DNA of 64,000 bases from Paulownia fortunei (lineage: Eukaryota > Streptophyta > Magnoliopsida > Lamiales > Paulowniaceae), in contig CM033120.1 in NCBI GenBank assembly GCA_019321725.1, forward strand, positions 10,806,716 through 10,870,715, read 5' to 3'. A program made the position numbers and the translations under genes. Positions within the stretch are counted from its first letter, which is position 1. Every line of letters begins with the position of its first letter. Below are positions 16,947-30,335 of the stretch, piece by piece. The notes under the pieces are model-generated. The model was not told where the DNA came from. It did no database searches and saw only the letters and a program-made list of their open reading frames with translations.

Positions 16947-18971
16947 AGAGAGAGAGAGGATATTTGCAATAAAGAAAACAGGCCTTTTTACAGGTTATTA
17001 CAGTCGGTGAAATTAGCCTTATCAGTAGCATGGGAAATGAAATCAACCTAGTCTAGGATCTAGACATCTACAGGCAATAGAGGAGCAGAGTGTTGAGAGG
17101 AAAAAACAATCCATTTTTTTATGCTATTGACTTGAATTAAGTAATGGGTTAAGGACAACAGCTAGTACTAGATACTAATTACATGAATTAAGGTTTTAAA
17201 TGCTTTCAGACAGAGGCTACATGATCTTTAGGTTAAAAATGCATCACAAATGGAATTAATCAAAAAAACTGTTGAATTTTTTTATCAAATAAAGCCACTT
17301 CTTTACTGAGTTACCTTTTTGTATTAGTATAATGCAAATATTAATTGATAGTATGAAATTCTCCCTGTGCTAACTGATAGTATGAAATTCTGCTGCAGTT
17401 ATGGAGTAGATAAAGGTTGATTGAACTTCTCTTTTGCCTTGATAAATTCTTGCAATGAGAAGTTCTCCTAAATATGCTAACCTTGAGATAATATTTTTCT
17501 TGAAGGGTGAGATCTAAGAGTATTTCAAATGTGGGAAACTCTATTCCTGGTTAATACAGAATCAACTAGATTATAGAAATGGTATGTGAATTTAATTGTT
17601 ATGTGATTAATGTATACTTAAACGACAATACATAAAATAGTTGAATTTCTTCTCAAGTGCCCATGATTCATTGCCAAAGAAAATCATTGAGATAGAATGA
17701 GCACGACTAGACTAAATCAAATAATTCTTGTTGTCAAATAGTGATTGCAAAGTTGATGTTACATGCACATTGGTTTTGATTGTTAAGAAGTCAATTTGTC
17801 TCGTTGGTTCAAATCTTATGGGACATGAACCCACACACAATTTATTTGTTTAATTAATATGCTAGGTTTGTGGGCTATTGAATGTGTACGATGAATTTAC
17901 TAGTGCATGCCCACATGATAGAAGCTGTAATTCTCAATTTAAAAGAAAAAAAAATAACATATAGATTTGAAGTTGGCTGAATTAATCTTACAAAGTGTAA
18001 CCGCGAGTCTTATCTGCTTCAATTTAACAGCTTTTACATTAACCCCAATGTCATAAAGTTGAGCCATCTTCAACTTTAATTCATAAGTTGTGATATGCTT
18101 AGCTGCTATCTACAGAGCCACAATAGTTGGGAATAGTTGAAATCAGTGTTTCATAGGATGGTAATTAAATCAAATTACTATTGCGGTTTAATTAATTTTA
18201 TAAAAATTAATTATATTATTATTATATTATATAAAATAATGATATAATATAACAATTTTATTGTAGAATATTTTAAAGGTAAAAAAATATAACAAAACTT
18301 AAAATTTAAATAATCACATCTATGAATATGACAAAATACTAAATTAATTTTTTAAAAAAATTAAAATTAAAATTAAAAATTAATTTAGCCTGTTTAATCA
18401 ATATTGATCGATTTAATTAAATTTAATTAGTTCAATTATAAAAATAATTATTTAAAATTAAATCAATAGTTCACGATCAAATGATCGGACCGACCAATCC
18501 TATTACCAGAACACTTGGTGAAACTACAAAATTCATCAACAAGATAGCCGGTCCTACTCGAAGACTCGGAAGCTCAAGTTAAAATAAGGGTATTTTAGGA
18601 ATTTCACAGTCTAAAGTTACGTAGACAAGTCAAAAGTTTCTTACTCGTTACTTCTCTTCTTGTCTGTCACCGATTGGTGTGTAAGAATGGAATTAAATAA
18701 AAATAGAATGAAATTATGAATGAAATTATGATAATAAAGAAATAATATAAGTATAATATTTCTCATGTTTGGTATGTACAAGAAATGAAAAAAGAATATA
18801 ATGATTATTTCTTATTAAAATTGAATTTTATAATTGATAATTAAAAATAAATAGTAAAAATAGAATAAAATTATATTTGATGACTAAATTATTTTTTAGT
18901 AGAAAATTTTTAGAGTAAAATTATTATTTGATATATTGTGTATGGTGGGTTTGTTATGATTTTAGTCGATG

Positions 18972-19009
<38 letters not shown>

Positions 19010-19144
19010 CTCACACTAATATAAATATTTTTAATTAAAAAACCAACATATAAAATTATTTTATATTTTTTTATTATTAATTGAATTGAAATAAAGAGTT
19101 GAAGAAGACGATATAAAAAAATAAAATAATTTTTTTGTTGATTT
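16947..19144. other. AT-rich intergenic region upstream of CYP724B
   Basis: No gene is recognisable. A (TA)n run lies at about 18978-19003. From about 18670 the sequence looks like the left arm of an old transposon (see findings), ending near 19895, with the hAT element at 19153 inserted in it. Confidence 0.45.
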
Positions 19145-19152
19145 AATTTTAT

Positions 19153-19649
19153 TAGGGATATAATAGGTTTAAGTAAAACTTAGATCATTTTGAACCCGCC
19201 TCGCTTGGAATAAGTTTTGAAACCACAAATGGATCTCGAGGCGAGTATCAGGTTTTAGTTTTAAGATCCAAACCCGACCCGAACACGATCCCTTAAAACG
19301 TTGCATGTATTTTTTTGTTTATTAGTATGAATTTATGTGATGTATATTTATTTATATATATATATGAAAAATATATGTATTTTATATATACTCATAAAAA
19401 AATATATAATAATCTTATAAATTAAAATAGTACTAAAAAATTAATAAATAGTTTAATATATAAAAGTAACAATTATATTTAACATTTTTAATTTTTTAAA
19501 AATTAAAATATGTAAATATAAGTTAAATAATTAGTTATTTATAGATAATATTATTTTCTCTCGACTTTGGGGTGAGTTCGGGTTTGGGTCCATAAAGAAC
19601 TTGATGGGTCGGGATTTGGCGAACCCAACACGATCCATTATCATTTCTA
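19153..19649. mobile_element. non-autonomous hAT element, 497 bp, with perfect 8-bp target duplication
   Basis: The ends are inverted: TAGGGATATAATAGG on the left and, reading the right end on the other strand, TAGAAATGATAATGG. Subterminal GGGTTCGGGT/ACCCGAACCC-type words occur at both ends, which is common in plant hAT families. The flanks carry AATTTTAT at 19145-19152 and again at 19650-19657, an exact 8-bp duplication as hAT transposases make. No transposase coding is present, so movement would need help from elsewhere. Confidence 0.8.
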
Positions 19650-20039
19650 AATTTTATCAAATATTTTTATTTAGTTTAAGAGAATAATTTTGTCAAAAAT
19701 AAATATAAATTCATTTCTGAATGATTAGGAATTGTTAAACTCATGGGGAGAAATGGTTAAATTCATACTTTTAGCAATAATGATTCTTTTGGGAATAGAT
19801 ATTCCTATTAGTAAATTATACCTATTATGTATTTAAAAATAAATTTAAGAATAATCATTTCATTCCAACTCAGGATACCAATCATTCCACGAGTGCTTTG
19901 CTTATTTTAATGGGGAAGATAATAAGGATCAAAATAAAGACAAAATTGTCCCTTGGGGATGTTTCTATGTAACTCGTTTTATAGATTTTGTGATTGTACA
20001 ATAATACTTCTATATACTACCTCTCATAGAATATGTTGC

Positions 20040-20664
20040 CTAATTTTATTTAAATATCGTATAAAGTGTTGTACTATCAACTAATCAGTATTATTAATTA
20101 ATAGTGTTGTAACATTTAGTTAAAATATATAAAATAATTAAAATATATATAATAATTTTTAATATGCTTCAAGTATAAAGTATTTTACATGTATGAGGTC
20201 ACGATTCAAAAAAAAAAATCACTAATTAGTATCAATTTATAGAATAGAATATATATAATTAAATCAATTTAAAGATTATCATTCTTTACATTTTATTAAT
20301 TAGTTGTTTATTTGAACTTCCCTCAACTTTAATTAGTATTGTTGGAATCCCTCCAACAACTTATACACACTTAAATTGAACATTTAGCGATAACTTGTAC
20401 CATGATACAGTCATTCATCCTACATGGTATCCAAAAGTAGGTTCAAGAGTTTATTCATCAGCGAGCACACCCATATTGCTCACTGAGGGAATCGAACCAC
20501 TGATCTTTCAAAAAATACTTAAATTGGACACTTAGCGATAACTTATACCATGACACAGTCGTTTACCCTATATGGGACCCAAAAATAGAATTCGAAAGCT
20601 CCACCATCATCGATCACACCTACATTGATAACGAGGGAGTCGAATAATTGATTCTCCAAAAAAA
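20040..20664. repeat. dispersed repeat copy 2 plus 148-bp tandem dimer
   Basis: 20170-20360 resembles 110-345 of the window. It runs into a tandem dimer with 148-bp period: 20369-20516 and 20517-about 20664, both starting ACTTAAATTG and sharing TTAGCGATAACTT and a CCATGA-ACAGTC block. On the minus strand copy 1 contains GGTTCGATTCCC, matching a pol III B box, but I found no A box upstream, so a tRNA-derived origin is only a possibility. Confidence 0.5.
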
Positions 20665-21626
20665 AGTTTAAAGTGTTTTAACACTACACTATTTCAAACA
20701 GGGACAACTCATCTGTACTTTGAATATATACAATATGTTCAAACCACTTAAGCATCCCTCCACAACAATTACTAATTGGTGTGTATGAAGATAAGTCAAA
20801 ATCATTGATTTGTTTCTTTATCTTGAAAATCTTTCAAGATTTTCTCTTTCCCTGTCAAAGCAAATGAATGAGATCTCCATTCAGATTTTGCCCCATACCT
20901 AAAATAAATATATAGAATAATTTTAAATTATAAAAATCCATATAGTCAAATAAAATTAATTTAAATAATTAATTTATTAAATCCTATACCTTTGAGTATT
21001 GCAACACCTCTTGAATTTTCAAAATAAACTCCAATATTCTACATGGAGTCGAGTCGAGTCACTAAACTAAATGTATATTATTGCTTGGGAAGGTGGGAAG
21101 TGGGATTGAGTTTGAGGAGCATGCATGCACATGGACACTGTACATAGACATGCAGGCATTTTAGGTGGTCAAATTTAGCCACTATATAATGAGTAGCATT
21201 CATGAATCCACTTAACCTACGCACCCATTGTCTCTCTTTGCTAATCAAATCCATGCATATCATTACACTATATTATGCGCCCTAACTGCAGCCTATTGCA
21301 TTATTATTACTTTTTTAATTGTTTCCCCACTAAAAGACCAGACATTTATGCATGTCTTGCCCAAATTTCTCAACCTTGCTTTGTCATGAAGTTGCAAGAT
21401 TGTTAGATCTGCCTTTCTGAAGATTATGGAGCATAAAAAAGTGTGAAAGGTGTTCAAATTTTTTCTTACCATTATATTTTTTTATTCAAGAGAAGTTATC
21501 AAATTATTTAAAAATATATTATTATAAGAAAAAAAATAGTAAAATATTAAATAATAGTACCATAATTTTTGCTTAGCCACAGCGATGTTTTCGAAATTTT
21601 AACAGTGAACACGTGTATAATAATAT

Positions 21627-21657
<31 letters not shown>

Positions 21658-24600
21658 GTTATAATAATACTAGTAATATTATTTGACATCTTGTTACAAA
21701 TATTTTTAATTAGTGACATGGGCACTCTAATGGTGTGGAAAGACTTATAACTCAGTCCAAATACTTATAGTTCCTCTCAAATTTTGTTTGTCTATTGCTT
21801 CACTTTTGGTCAAGCATGAAGGATTACAAGTTCTTGCCTTAGGGTTTGTCTTCCAAATTCTTACTTTTATGTACTTTCTCAGGGAAACCATATCATGCTA
21901 TTGTATCACTTAAATAACAAAAAATATATAATCATATAACTTTAAATGTACGTTTGTAATCTAGTGGTGACAATCAAATAAGAACCCTTTTTTGACAAAG
22001 TTTCTCACATGCAATTCGATGTTGTACGGCTGTCGAATAATCAACTCAATTAAAACATGCATGAGCTGAGTTTTTCAATTTTATTTTTTATTTTAGTGAA
22101 ACGATAGTATAATATCTAATCAATGATAATTTAACTATCAGCAATTAATAACTATAAAAAATTATAAAACTATCAATAAATTGTATTTTTTTTTTTAATT
22201 CTTGAATTCAGTATTCCACTATTAAAGAATACTGACTTGAACCCAAAACCTAATTCTTATAAAATTCGAGCCCAAATTATTTTTTTTTATTTTTTTAGGT
22301 AAGCATAAGCAACCTTCATGAATAGCAACCTCTTTTGTCCATTCTTGTTAGTAGTTATACACTGATTACCTTTCTTGTAATTGGGCACAAGAAAGCCATG
22401 GCTCACTGCCGCTTTATTTGACTGTGAAAGTGTTGGAAAAACTTTTCCAAAAGCACTATCAACATTCATAGCCTAGCTAGTACATTTATATATTTTTATA
22501 AATAATTGTGTCCAAACCATAGCAAGATAATTACAATTAATTATACTTTTGTTCGAGTAAAGTGGTATTTTTATGTCCAAATTGTAAATTACACGACTTC
22601 TGCCCACATGTAAATTGACAAGAAAGAAATTCAGGTCATATGTATTGTTTTTGTGGGTGATGCACCCACACAAAAGCAGATTTTGAGGGATTTGCACGAC
22701 GGCTTCATGCTGGTAAAGACACTGGTGGGGGAACTGTTCCTTCTTTCTAAAGCATTCCTTTTAATTTTATTTTAAAAATAAAAAAGTACATAATTTATTA
22801 TACTTCTGTAGTAAAGCATGAACACAATTTACATTTTTTTTTTAAAGAAAAAGATATAGTCCACGCTTTTTTAATATGGTGATGTGCTAACAAGTGCAAA
22901 TGAGTTTATTCTAAAAAAGTATTTTTTGGGGAAGGTGACTGAATCTTTGCTAATAAGCTACATATTAATATTTTGAATTTTTAAACAATAAAAAAAGTTC
23001 GTAGAATTTATTTATAATTAAATAATCCTCCTTGATGAGTTGAGAGTTAATTATCTACGTCAAGATTATATAATTTATAAAAAAAATAATTCTTGTGCAT
23101 GAAATTGGTAAAATTATAAATTCATCTTCTAAAGATTAAAATATATTTTTATTAAGATTTAACTCCTCTAATAATTTTGACCATGACCAATTTATAAAAT
23201 TCTTACCAATAAACTATCATATTCCATCTTAAAAATTAAATTACTTGATAAGATTTGTCATCGGCTTTTGGGGCTAAAAGAATGAGAAAAGTAAACACGT
23301 TGGTCAAAGCTCTTTTTTCTTTTTTCTTATTTTTATTTTTATTTTTTGTTTACAGTATATTCTTTCTTGGGTTTCTCAAAGTTCCAACTTTCGAGGGACC
23401 ATTTCCATTTCTTCTCTTTGTTTCCCTTATCCATGACCACTTGATGACTCTAGCTGTGTTTGTGTATCCGAAGTTGATCAATCTAAAGTATAGTTCCCAC
23501 ATCTAAACTCTGTTTTCTTGCTTGCATGCTTTTCATACGGAAGGACAAACGATAATTGATCCCCCATCCCCCCCCCCACCCCCCCCACATCTAAAAAAAA
23601 AAAAGGTCAAATTTTGGTAGTAAACTCTTAAACTTTTCACAAGGCAAAATGAAGTACTTCATCCTGTAAAATTGTTTTGTTGAAGCACATTGTCCTCTAA
23701 TCTAGTTTTTTGGCAAGTTTATTTCTAAAATTGTTTTTTCGAAGTACTTGAAAACCCCAAAAAAAAACACTTGCAAGTTTTAGAGACATTTTGTTTACAT
23801 TTAAAAAAAAAATCTTTTTATTTTTACTATTTAAAAAACATAAACATATTTATTGTGCCCACTTTTCAATAGAAATCCCACTTATATTTTAATTCTAAGA
23901 TTTTTAGTCAAAGTTAGGAACTAATAATTCCCATTTCAAACCTATAAATCCTATTTTATCAAGATAGAACCCACATCATTATATTTGATATGATGTTCTA
24001 TTAATTTAAAAATAATTAAAATTCATAAATAAATTAAGTGATATATGTGACATAAAAGAAAATAATGAGACACACGTCACGTCAAATTCTCCGAACATAA
24101 TTTGAATAATGGGAAACCCACAAACTATCGCTTTTACATTAAAATGTTATTATCACATAAAATTATTCTTTGAAAATATCATAACTAAATACATTTTTAA
24201 AAAATTACATATTTTCACTCATAGAAAATTATAAACCAGATACATTTTCATGCTTATACCTATATAATCAATATTTACACATAGCTAATCCAAACACCAT
24301 TTTATTTTTACATAAAAATCCAGCAAAGTTATTTCCAATTCTGAAAAAAAAAAACTGAAAATATGAAAATTATCTTAACTCTATAAAATTATCTTTTGGT
24401 AACATTTTACCACATTTTACCCTTCAAAAATTTTCTCGCCTTTTTCATATAATAATTTCATTTCCTTACCTTTTGTTGCAAATATAATTAAACAAAATAG
24501 TAGAACCAAATAGTTCCATTAAACAAAATAGTAATATAATAACAATTCATTGACGACAAAACTACTAATAGCTTTTTTCTTACTGAGTTTTATTATTCAT

Positions 24601-24800
24601 GTGATTGTCAAATAGTGATATTTTACATGCCATTTTTTAATAATGACAAGTTGTATACAATTTTGGTTAATATTAAATATTATAAAAAATTATTATTGTG
24701 ATAAAATTAAAAAAGCTATCACTTATTTTATGTAATATATTAACTAACTGATGATAACATTGACATTGTTATTTGACATCTAATCACGAATTTTCTTTTT
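20665..24800. other. gene-free AT-rich interval
   Basis: I found no host gene, RNA gene or bounded element. There is a (TA)n run at about 21636-21657 and C/A-rich simple sequence at 23562-23606. ORFs of 60-83 codons here consist of low-complexity phenylalanine- or lysine-rich translation and are not supported. Confidence 0.45.
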
Positions 24801-24811
24801 TTCTTGTAGTG
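24801..24811. mobile_element. right terminus of a CACTA-type element
   Basis: The sequence TTCTTGTAGTG is the reverse complement of CACTACAAGAA, the terminal inverted repeat common in plant CACTA (En/Spm) elements. The body would lie to the left, in 24540-24800, but I did not find the matching left end. Confidence 0.45.
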
Positions 24812-24920
24812 TCTATTACACATCTATGTCCGACATGCATCCAAAGTATTGGTTGTGATGTTGAGAGAGAAAAGATTAGGACGAGCAGGGAGAAAATTAA
24901 TAAACGTGGTTGTTAGTGCC

Positions 24921-24936
24921 CACTACAAGAAAACAT
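24921..24936. mobile_element. left terminus of a CACTA-type element
   Basis: CACTACAAGAAAACAT is a CACTA-type left end; the sequence to its right has short subterminal repeats. It is only 109 bp from the right-facing terminus at 24811. A matching right end occurs at 30325-30335, but the 3-bp flanks (GCC and CAC) differ. Confidence 0.45.
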
Positions 24937-25251
24937 AATATTGGTTTATATTATTACTAATGATCTATGTTAAAGTGATAATATTTTTGTTTTGAAATAA
25001 CAATGTTTTTTATAAATTTAACATTGATATATATTATTTCTAAGTTATACATCACTATTAATAATTTGTGATATAGTCACATAAATTGTTTTGGCAATTT
25101 TTTAAATGAGAATAAGAATATTGAATAGAGGAAGAGTCCTTTTTCACCATATTTTAGAATTTTGATGACCTAATTTTTAAATTCGTAATTTTTGAAATGA
25201 AAATAAAAATTTTCAGGAGGGGAAACATCCTTTATGATTATATTTTAGAAT

Positions 25252-26125
25252 GGGTAAATCTCACTTTAGCTTTCTCTATTTTTGTTAACTATCATTTTAT
25301 TCTCTTATACTTTTAATTGTCTTATTTTACTATTATGTACACTCATTCTATCTTACTTTACCCCCTTGTACTCTCATTATACCCCTCTTGTACTCTAAAA
25401 ATAATTAACCAAATTACCTTTACCAATTATTTATAGTAAAATTACTTTAAAAGTTCTAAGATTAATAGATTTATATTTATGTTCTAATAGTAATAAAATT
25501 AATTAGTAAAATAACTATATTTTTTTAATTAGAATATAGTATATATTAAATTATGATAATTCGAATATTTATAATTTATTTAATAGTATTAAATTATACC
25601 TAAAAATAATTTTTTTTTAATCTAACATTATTTTTATGAAATTTTAATAATTCCATTAACAATGAGAAATTTATTACTAATATTTTATGTATTTAACAAA
25701 ATAATTTTTAGAAATATGTTATATATTTTTTATAAGTAGAAAATTTATAAGTAAAACATACTAGTTAATAAAAAATATCATACGATATAAAAATTTAATA
25801 TGAACTATATTTATAAATAATAGCTATTACTTTAAGAATAATAAATTTAAAATAAATTTAATGTTAATTGTTATTAATTAAGTTGAAAAATATTAAAATA
25901 TAAATACAACTCTATTAATTTTATAGCTTTTTAAAGTAATTTAATAAATAATTATTAAGAATAATTTGGTTAATTTTTTACAGTATAAGGGTAAAGTAAA
26001 ATAATGAGAGTACAAGGGGTAAAACGAGATAAAATAAAAATACAAGATGATAAAATAAAATAATTAATAATATAAAAAAATAAAATAATACTCAACAAAA
26101 ATAAAGAATAAAATAAGATTTTGCC
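25252..26125. mobile_element. non-autonomous Mutator-like element with long terminal inverted repeats, 874 bp
   Basis: The left arm (about 25252-25440) and right arm (about 25960-26125) are inverted copies: both, read inward, carry TATTTTTGTT, then TTATTTTA-type runs, then CCCCTTGTACTCTCATTAT. Flanks are TTTTAGAAT (25243-25251) and TTTTAAAAT (26126-26134), a 9-bp duplication with one mismatch. Long inverted repeats with a 9-bp duplication are the Mutator signature. The centre is AT-rich with no transposase ORF. It inserted in sequence that was already a short direct duplication: 25152-25190 resembles 26126-26160. Confidence 0.75.
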
Positions 26126-26159
26126 TTTTAAAATTTAGATGACCTAACTTTAAATTCGC

Positions 26160-29100
26160 ATGTGGACTAACGAGCCCCGCAGATTTGATGCTAGAGGCAT
26201 ATGAGTAAATTATAGGGATTTTCCCGTAAAGTTTGTCAAATATGCAGGTACATTTTATATAATATATCCAATTATACTAATCTTTTTTTATATTAACATT
26301 CATTGTAAAATCTTGTGTTATATTTGGTGTTGTTTTGAGCATTGTGGGAGAAATATTTTGAAAAAAAAGCATTTTTAAGTGTGGGATTAGGAACTAATTT
26401 GAACGAGTTACTAAAAAATAATAATGTGATGTATTATGTGAAAAATGTGTTTGGATGAACTATTTCTAACTCACAATTTTTAACTATAAATGTTTTTTCG
26501 TATAAAATTTTATTTAATTAATAATGTCACGTTAAGTTTTTATATTATTTTATATTGTTATTATACTAAGATAATGACTGAAAATGATATGTTTATATTT
26601 AGATAAGGATTCAAATAAATAAATATGTATTATTTATTCTTGTATGCATAATTGGGATATTTATATTTATATATATATATACATGTATGTATTTAAATTG
26701 ATGTAAATATTGGAAGATATATGAAATAAGGGTTTTGTTCATTTTAGGGATGTTTTGGGGGAATAAAAATATTGTTCCCTCAAAATACACTTTGCCAAAT
26801 ACTTTTAATTCATAGGAGATGAAAATGTTTTTTTTTTTTTTTTAAAATGAAACCAAATATAATGTTAATGTTTTATGTGTTCCGATTACCCATTTGCTCT
26901 TTATCAGAAATTATATAAATTTCGTTTAATGTTTGTGCAATACACAAAGATCTCCCTTGTAATACGTCCATTAATCTCAATAACCTCCCTTGAGACTTGT
27001 CAAATATAAAAATAAACACCTTGCAATTTTTTCAAAAAAGAAAAAGAAAAACCCTAAACATATTATGCATTTACTCATACCACATAAAAATTCATATGTC
27101 TAAATTTAAATTAAGATTAGCAATCTAAATTTAAACATATTAAAGGAGGTCTCATCAATTAATCCAAAAAAAAAAGAAAAAGAAATTTTGACAAAGAATA
27201 ATTTAGAAATCTGTTTTGAGTATGGTGGTGGTGGGGGCATTAGTTTTACTGATGGAAATTCAGAATTGTTGTACTCTGTTTTTCAGTTGTCCCCTTTTTC
27301 ACGGGGCTAATGTGATGACAAAAATGCCATGCATGCAAAAAAAACTCTCACAATCTTCGAGACAGCACGAGGTTTGTGTCAGTTGGACCAATCTTATGTT
27401 TTCTTCTTCGCACCTTTGACTCCTTTTTTTTTTAATTCATTTATCTCCTCTTTTTTTCTTTTTCTTTTTCTTTTTTCCCACATGATAATGAATTTATTAC
27501 CCTTGTTGTGATATATTTCACTCATTGTTCCGTATTTAATTGTTTTTATTTTTTTAACCAAATAAAGATTTTTAATTTTTAATTTTTAATTTATTAAAAT
27601 ATAAGTTTAATTAAAATAATTATGTGATATCAGTAAAATTTGGACAATAATGTATAACAATGAAAATATGTTTTAACTTATCTAAAATTTCATCTAGAGT
27701 CGAATTAGACATGTTATTTTGAGATTAATGATGTATAAATCCTCTAATCTTAAAAAAAAAAGAAAAAAAAAAGGGGCTCTGATTTATTTGGACACGGAAT
27801 TTCAGATTATCAGATTAAAGTTGCCAATGTGAAAAAGTTGTGTATCTTTGTAATATTACTCTTAAAAGAAGTAATCGAGAATTTGTAGTATTATATTTAA
27901 TATCTTCAAAAATTATAAGGCAATTGTGTAAAAAAGAAGAAAAACATTTTTGAAAAATTGAGTCTTATTTTACTACGTCTAAAAAAAAAAGATAAAGATA
28001 ATTTGTAAATTCTTAGCTATAGATAATCATGAATTAGAAATCCTCACATTTCATATCCTAAATTTCAAATTCAAATTATCTCAAGTAACTTGCAACCTCA
28101 TATAACTTATTGAATTTTGAAATGGTTCTATTTTCATTAATGTCAGTTTTGTTTATTTAAATTATGAGAATGTGACATTAAAGAGGAAGAATCAACACAA
28201 ATTTGAAATTGATTTCAGGGAAAATCAGCCTGTATACTTATTTTAAAACAAAGTATTATGTGGCATTATAACTTAGATAAGGATTTTTTATTTATTTTTA
28301 GTTTCAAATTAACAAAGAAGACAAGAAAGAAAAAATAAAAAGTGGAGACCATACATTGATTTGATATGATGTGATGTGGCGCGGCCTGCAGACCACCGAT
28401 TGAAACTATCTTAAAAGATATAATGTAAGGTTTATCGTGTATTATTCATGAAGTATTTAAATATAAAAATATAAATAAATTGAATTGAATTGAATATATT
28501 ATTATTTAAATTTATTTAAATTTTTATTAAATTTTAAAAATTATGTTTGATTTTGATTTCATTGTTAATTAAATTTGAATAAGTTTTAATCAAATTGAAT
28601 AAAAATTGAGATCAAGTAATTTAATATTTTTACACATATTATTTTATTTTTTCACTAATTGATTTTAGTTCGAGCAAAGTTTTAAATTTTATCGAACGAA
28701 AAAATATATTCAAGTTTGAATTGTTAAATTAACAAATCAAACTCAAACGAACTTTTAATAATCAATCTCAAATCGATTATCGAGTAGTTTGATTTATTTT
28801 TCATTTCTACTTGAATAGTTGTTATTGTCTTAATTATCAGATATTTGATGTATTATACACAAAGAGTAACATCTCATTCTATATATTTCATAGAGTCTAT
28901 ATTAAGTGCTTAAATGTAATGAAATTTAATTGGTTTAATCCACTTGGAATTTAGATAAAAAAAAATTTAAAATTAATTTTATAATATTATTTTTATAGTT
29001 AAAGATTGAAAATTAGTAGTAATGTTAGATTAGTATTTTTGAAACAAAAAGTATTTTAAAAAATAAAGTCCTAGATTTTGGACATAACAAAATTAATGCA

Positions 29101-30324
29101 AATAATTTTGGAACAGATAGAGTATTGCTCTATATATTTCATTTTGGGCCGTTAAAGATTTTTGTGAGGAAGTTAAAAATATAAATATTTTGAATGTTCC
29201 TATATTATTATCCCCAATTCAAAATATTTAATTGATTGAAAAAAAATCAAGTTTTATTGGACCATTCCATAAAAAAAAATTATTGAAAAATGAACAAATA
29301 TTAAAACCAAAAAAACATTGCACATGTGTACAACAGCTTTACAGTTGAGGAAGAAATTAAAATTATGTAGTAAGATGAGTAGGACAGTGTAGGACTGTAT
29401 GTTGACCCTGCTATTCGCCTCTGCCGCTACATGGTGCGCTCTTCAAGGATCTCGATTTTTTGAAGGGATCTCTCCACAGTCCACACTATTTCTTCTTCTT
29501 TTTTCTTTTGTTCTTCTTTTTTTATTACATAAAGTTTTCTAAATGAAAATTTAGTTGTTTTAGTTTGCAGCTTTTTATGTAAATTTTATTTGGTTCAAAT
29601 TTTTAATCAATTGCTCTAATTTTTTTATTGTTTATTTGATGACTATTGAGTGTTACTTTTCTTTTCATTTTCTCCTTAATAAAAAGCAAGAGATCAACTA
29701 TGCCTTGAATTTTAATTAATGACCTTTTGAGAAAGAACAAAAATGCAGAGATGGGATTTATCTGCTTCTATTATCTTATTCTTATTGTTTTCATCCTGAA
29801 ATTGGGATGGCTTTCTATTTTATTGATTTGGGAATTGAAGATGGGAGAATGAACAGAAATCGAACAATTAATTTCTATTTCTTGTTATCCTGAGGTTGTT
29901 TTCCGGAGCGCCTCCGGATGGGAGAAATACATGAAAAAATTGATTATTTTTATTTTTATTACAAAATAAAAGAATATTAATTATCGAATGTTAAGCAACA
30001 ATATGAAAATTATACTGATTTTATATGTAAAGTTATTAGAATTATTAATGTCATGTTAATATATTTTTTATAAATTTAATTATAACAATAGTTTATGTTT
30101 AGTGATATTTTTTATTTTCACTTGATTGTTATTTATTATTAATGTCACTTGATTATTATTTTTACTATACATGTGTCATTTATTATTAATAATAATAATT
30201 TAAATACTATTTATTATCACTGTTAAACTTGCTAGAGCTATTGTTATATTAAAATAAATATTTAATTTATTATGAGAGATAATTTTCACATTATCAATTA
30301 ATATCACCCTACTACTATTCTTGG
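26160..30324. other. gene-free AT-rich interval
   Basis: No gene or complete element is supported. The sequence has many A/T runs and short ORFs of low complexity. A G/C-richer patch at 29390-29480 has no readable coding pattern. Confidence 0.4.
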
Positions 30325-30335
30325 TTCTTGTAGTG
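30325..30335. mobile_element. right terminus of a CACTA-type element
   Basis: TTCTTGTAGTG again, inverse of CACTACAAGAA. Upstream, at 30040-30300, the word TAATGTCA recurs, which may be subterminal repeats. It is not paired with confidence to any left end. Confidence 0.4.

Noticed and set aside
23255..23506. 83-codon ORF with a hydrophobic stretch
   Set aside because: Hydrophobicity comes from T-rich simple sequence; no family recognised and flanks are featureless.
24921..30335. One complete 5.4-kb CACTA element
   Set aside because: Three-base flanks differ and no transposase similarity is visible between the ends.
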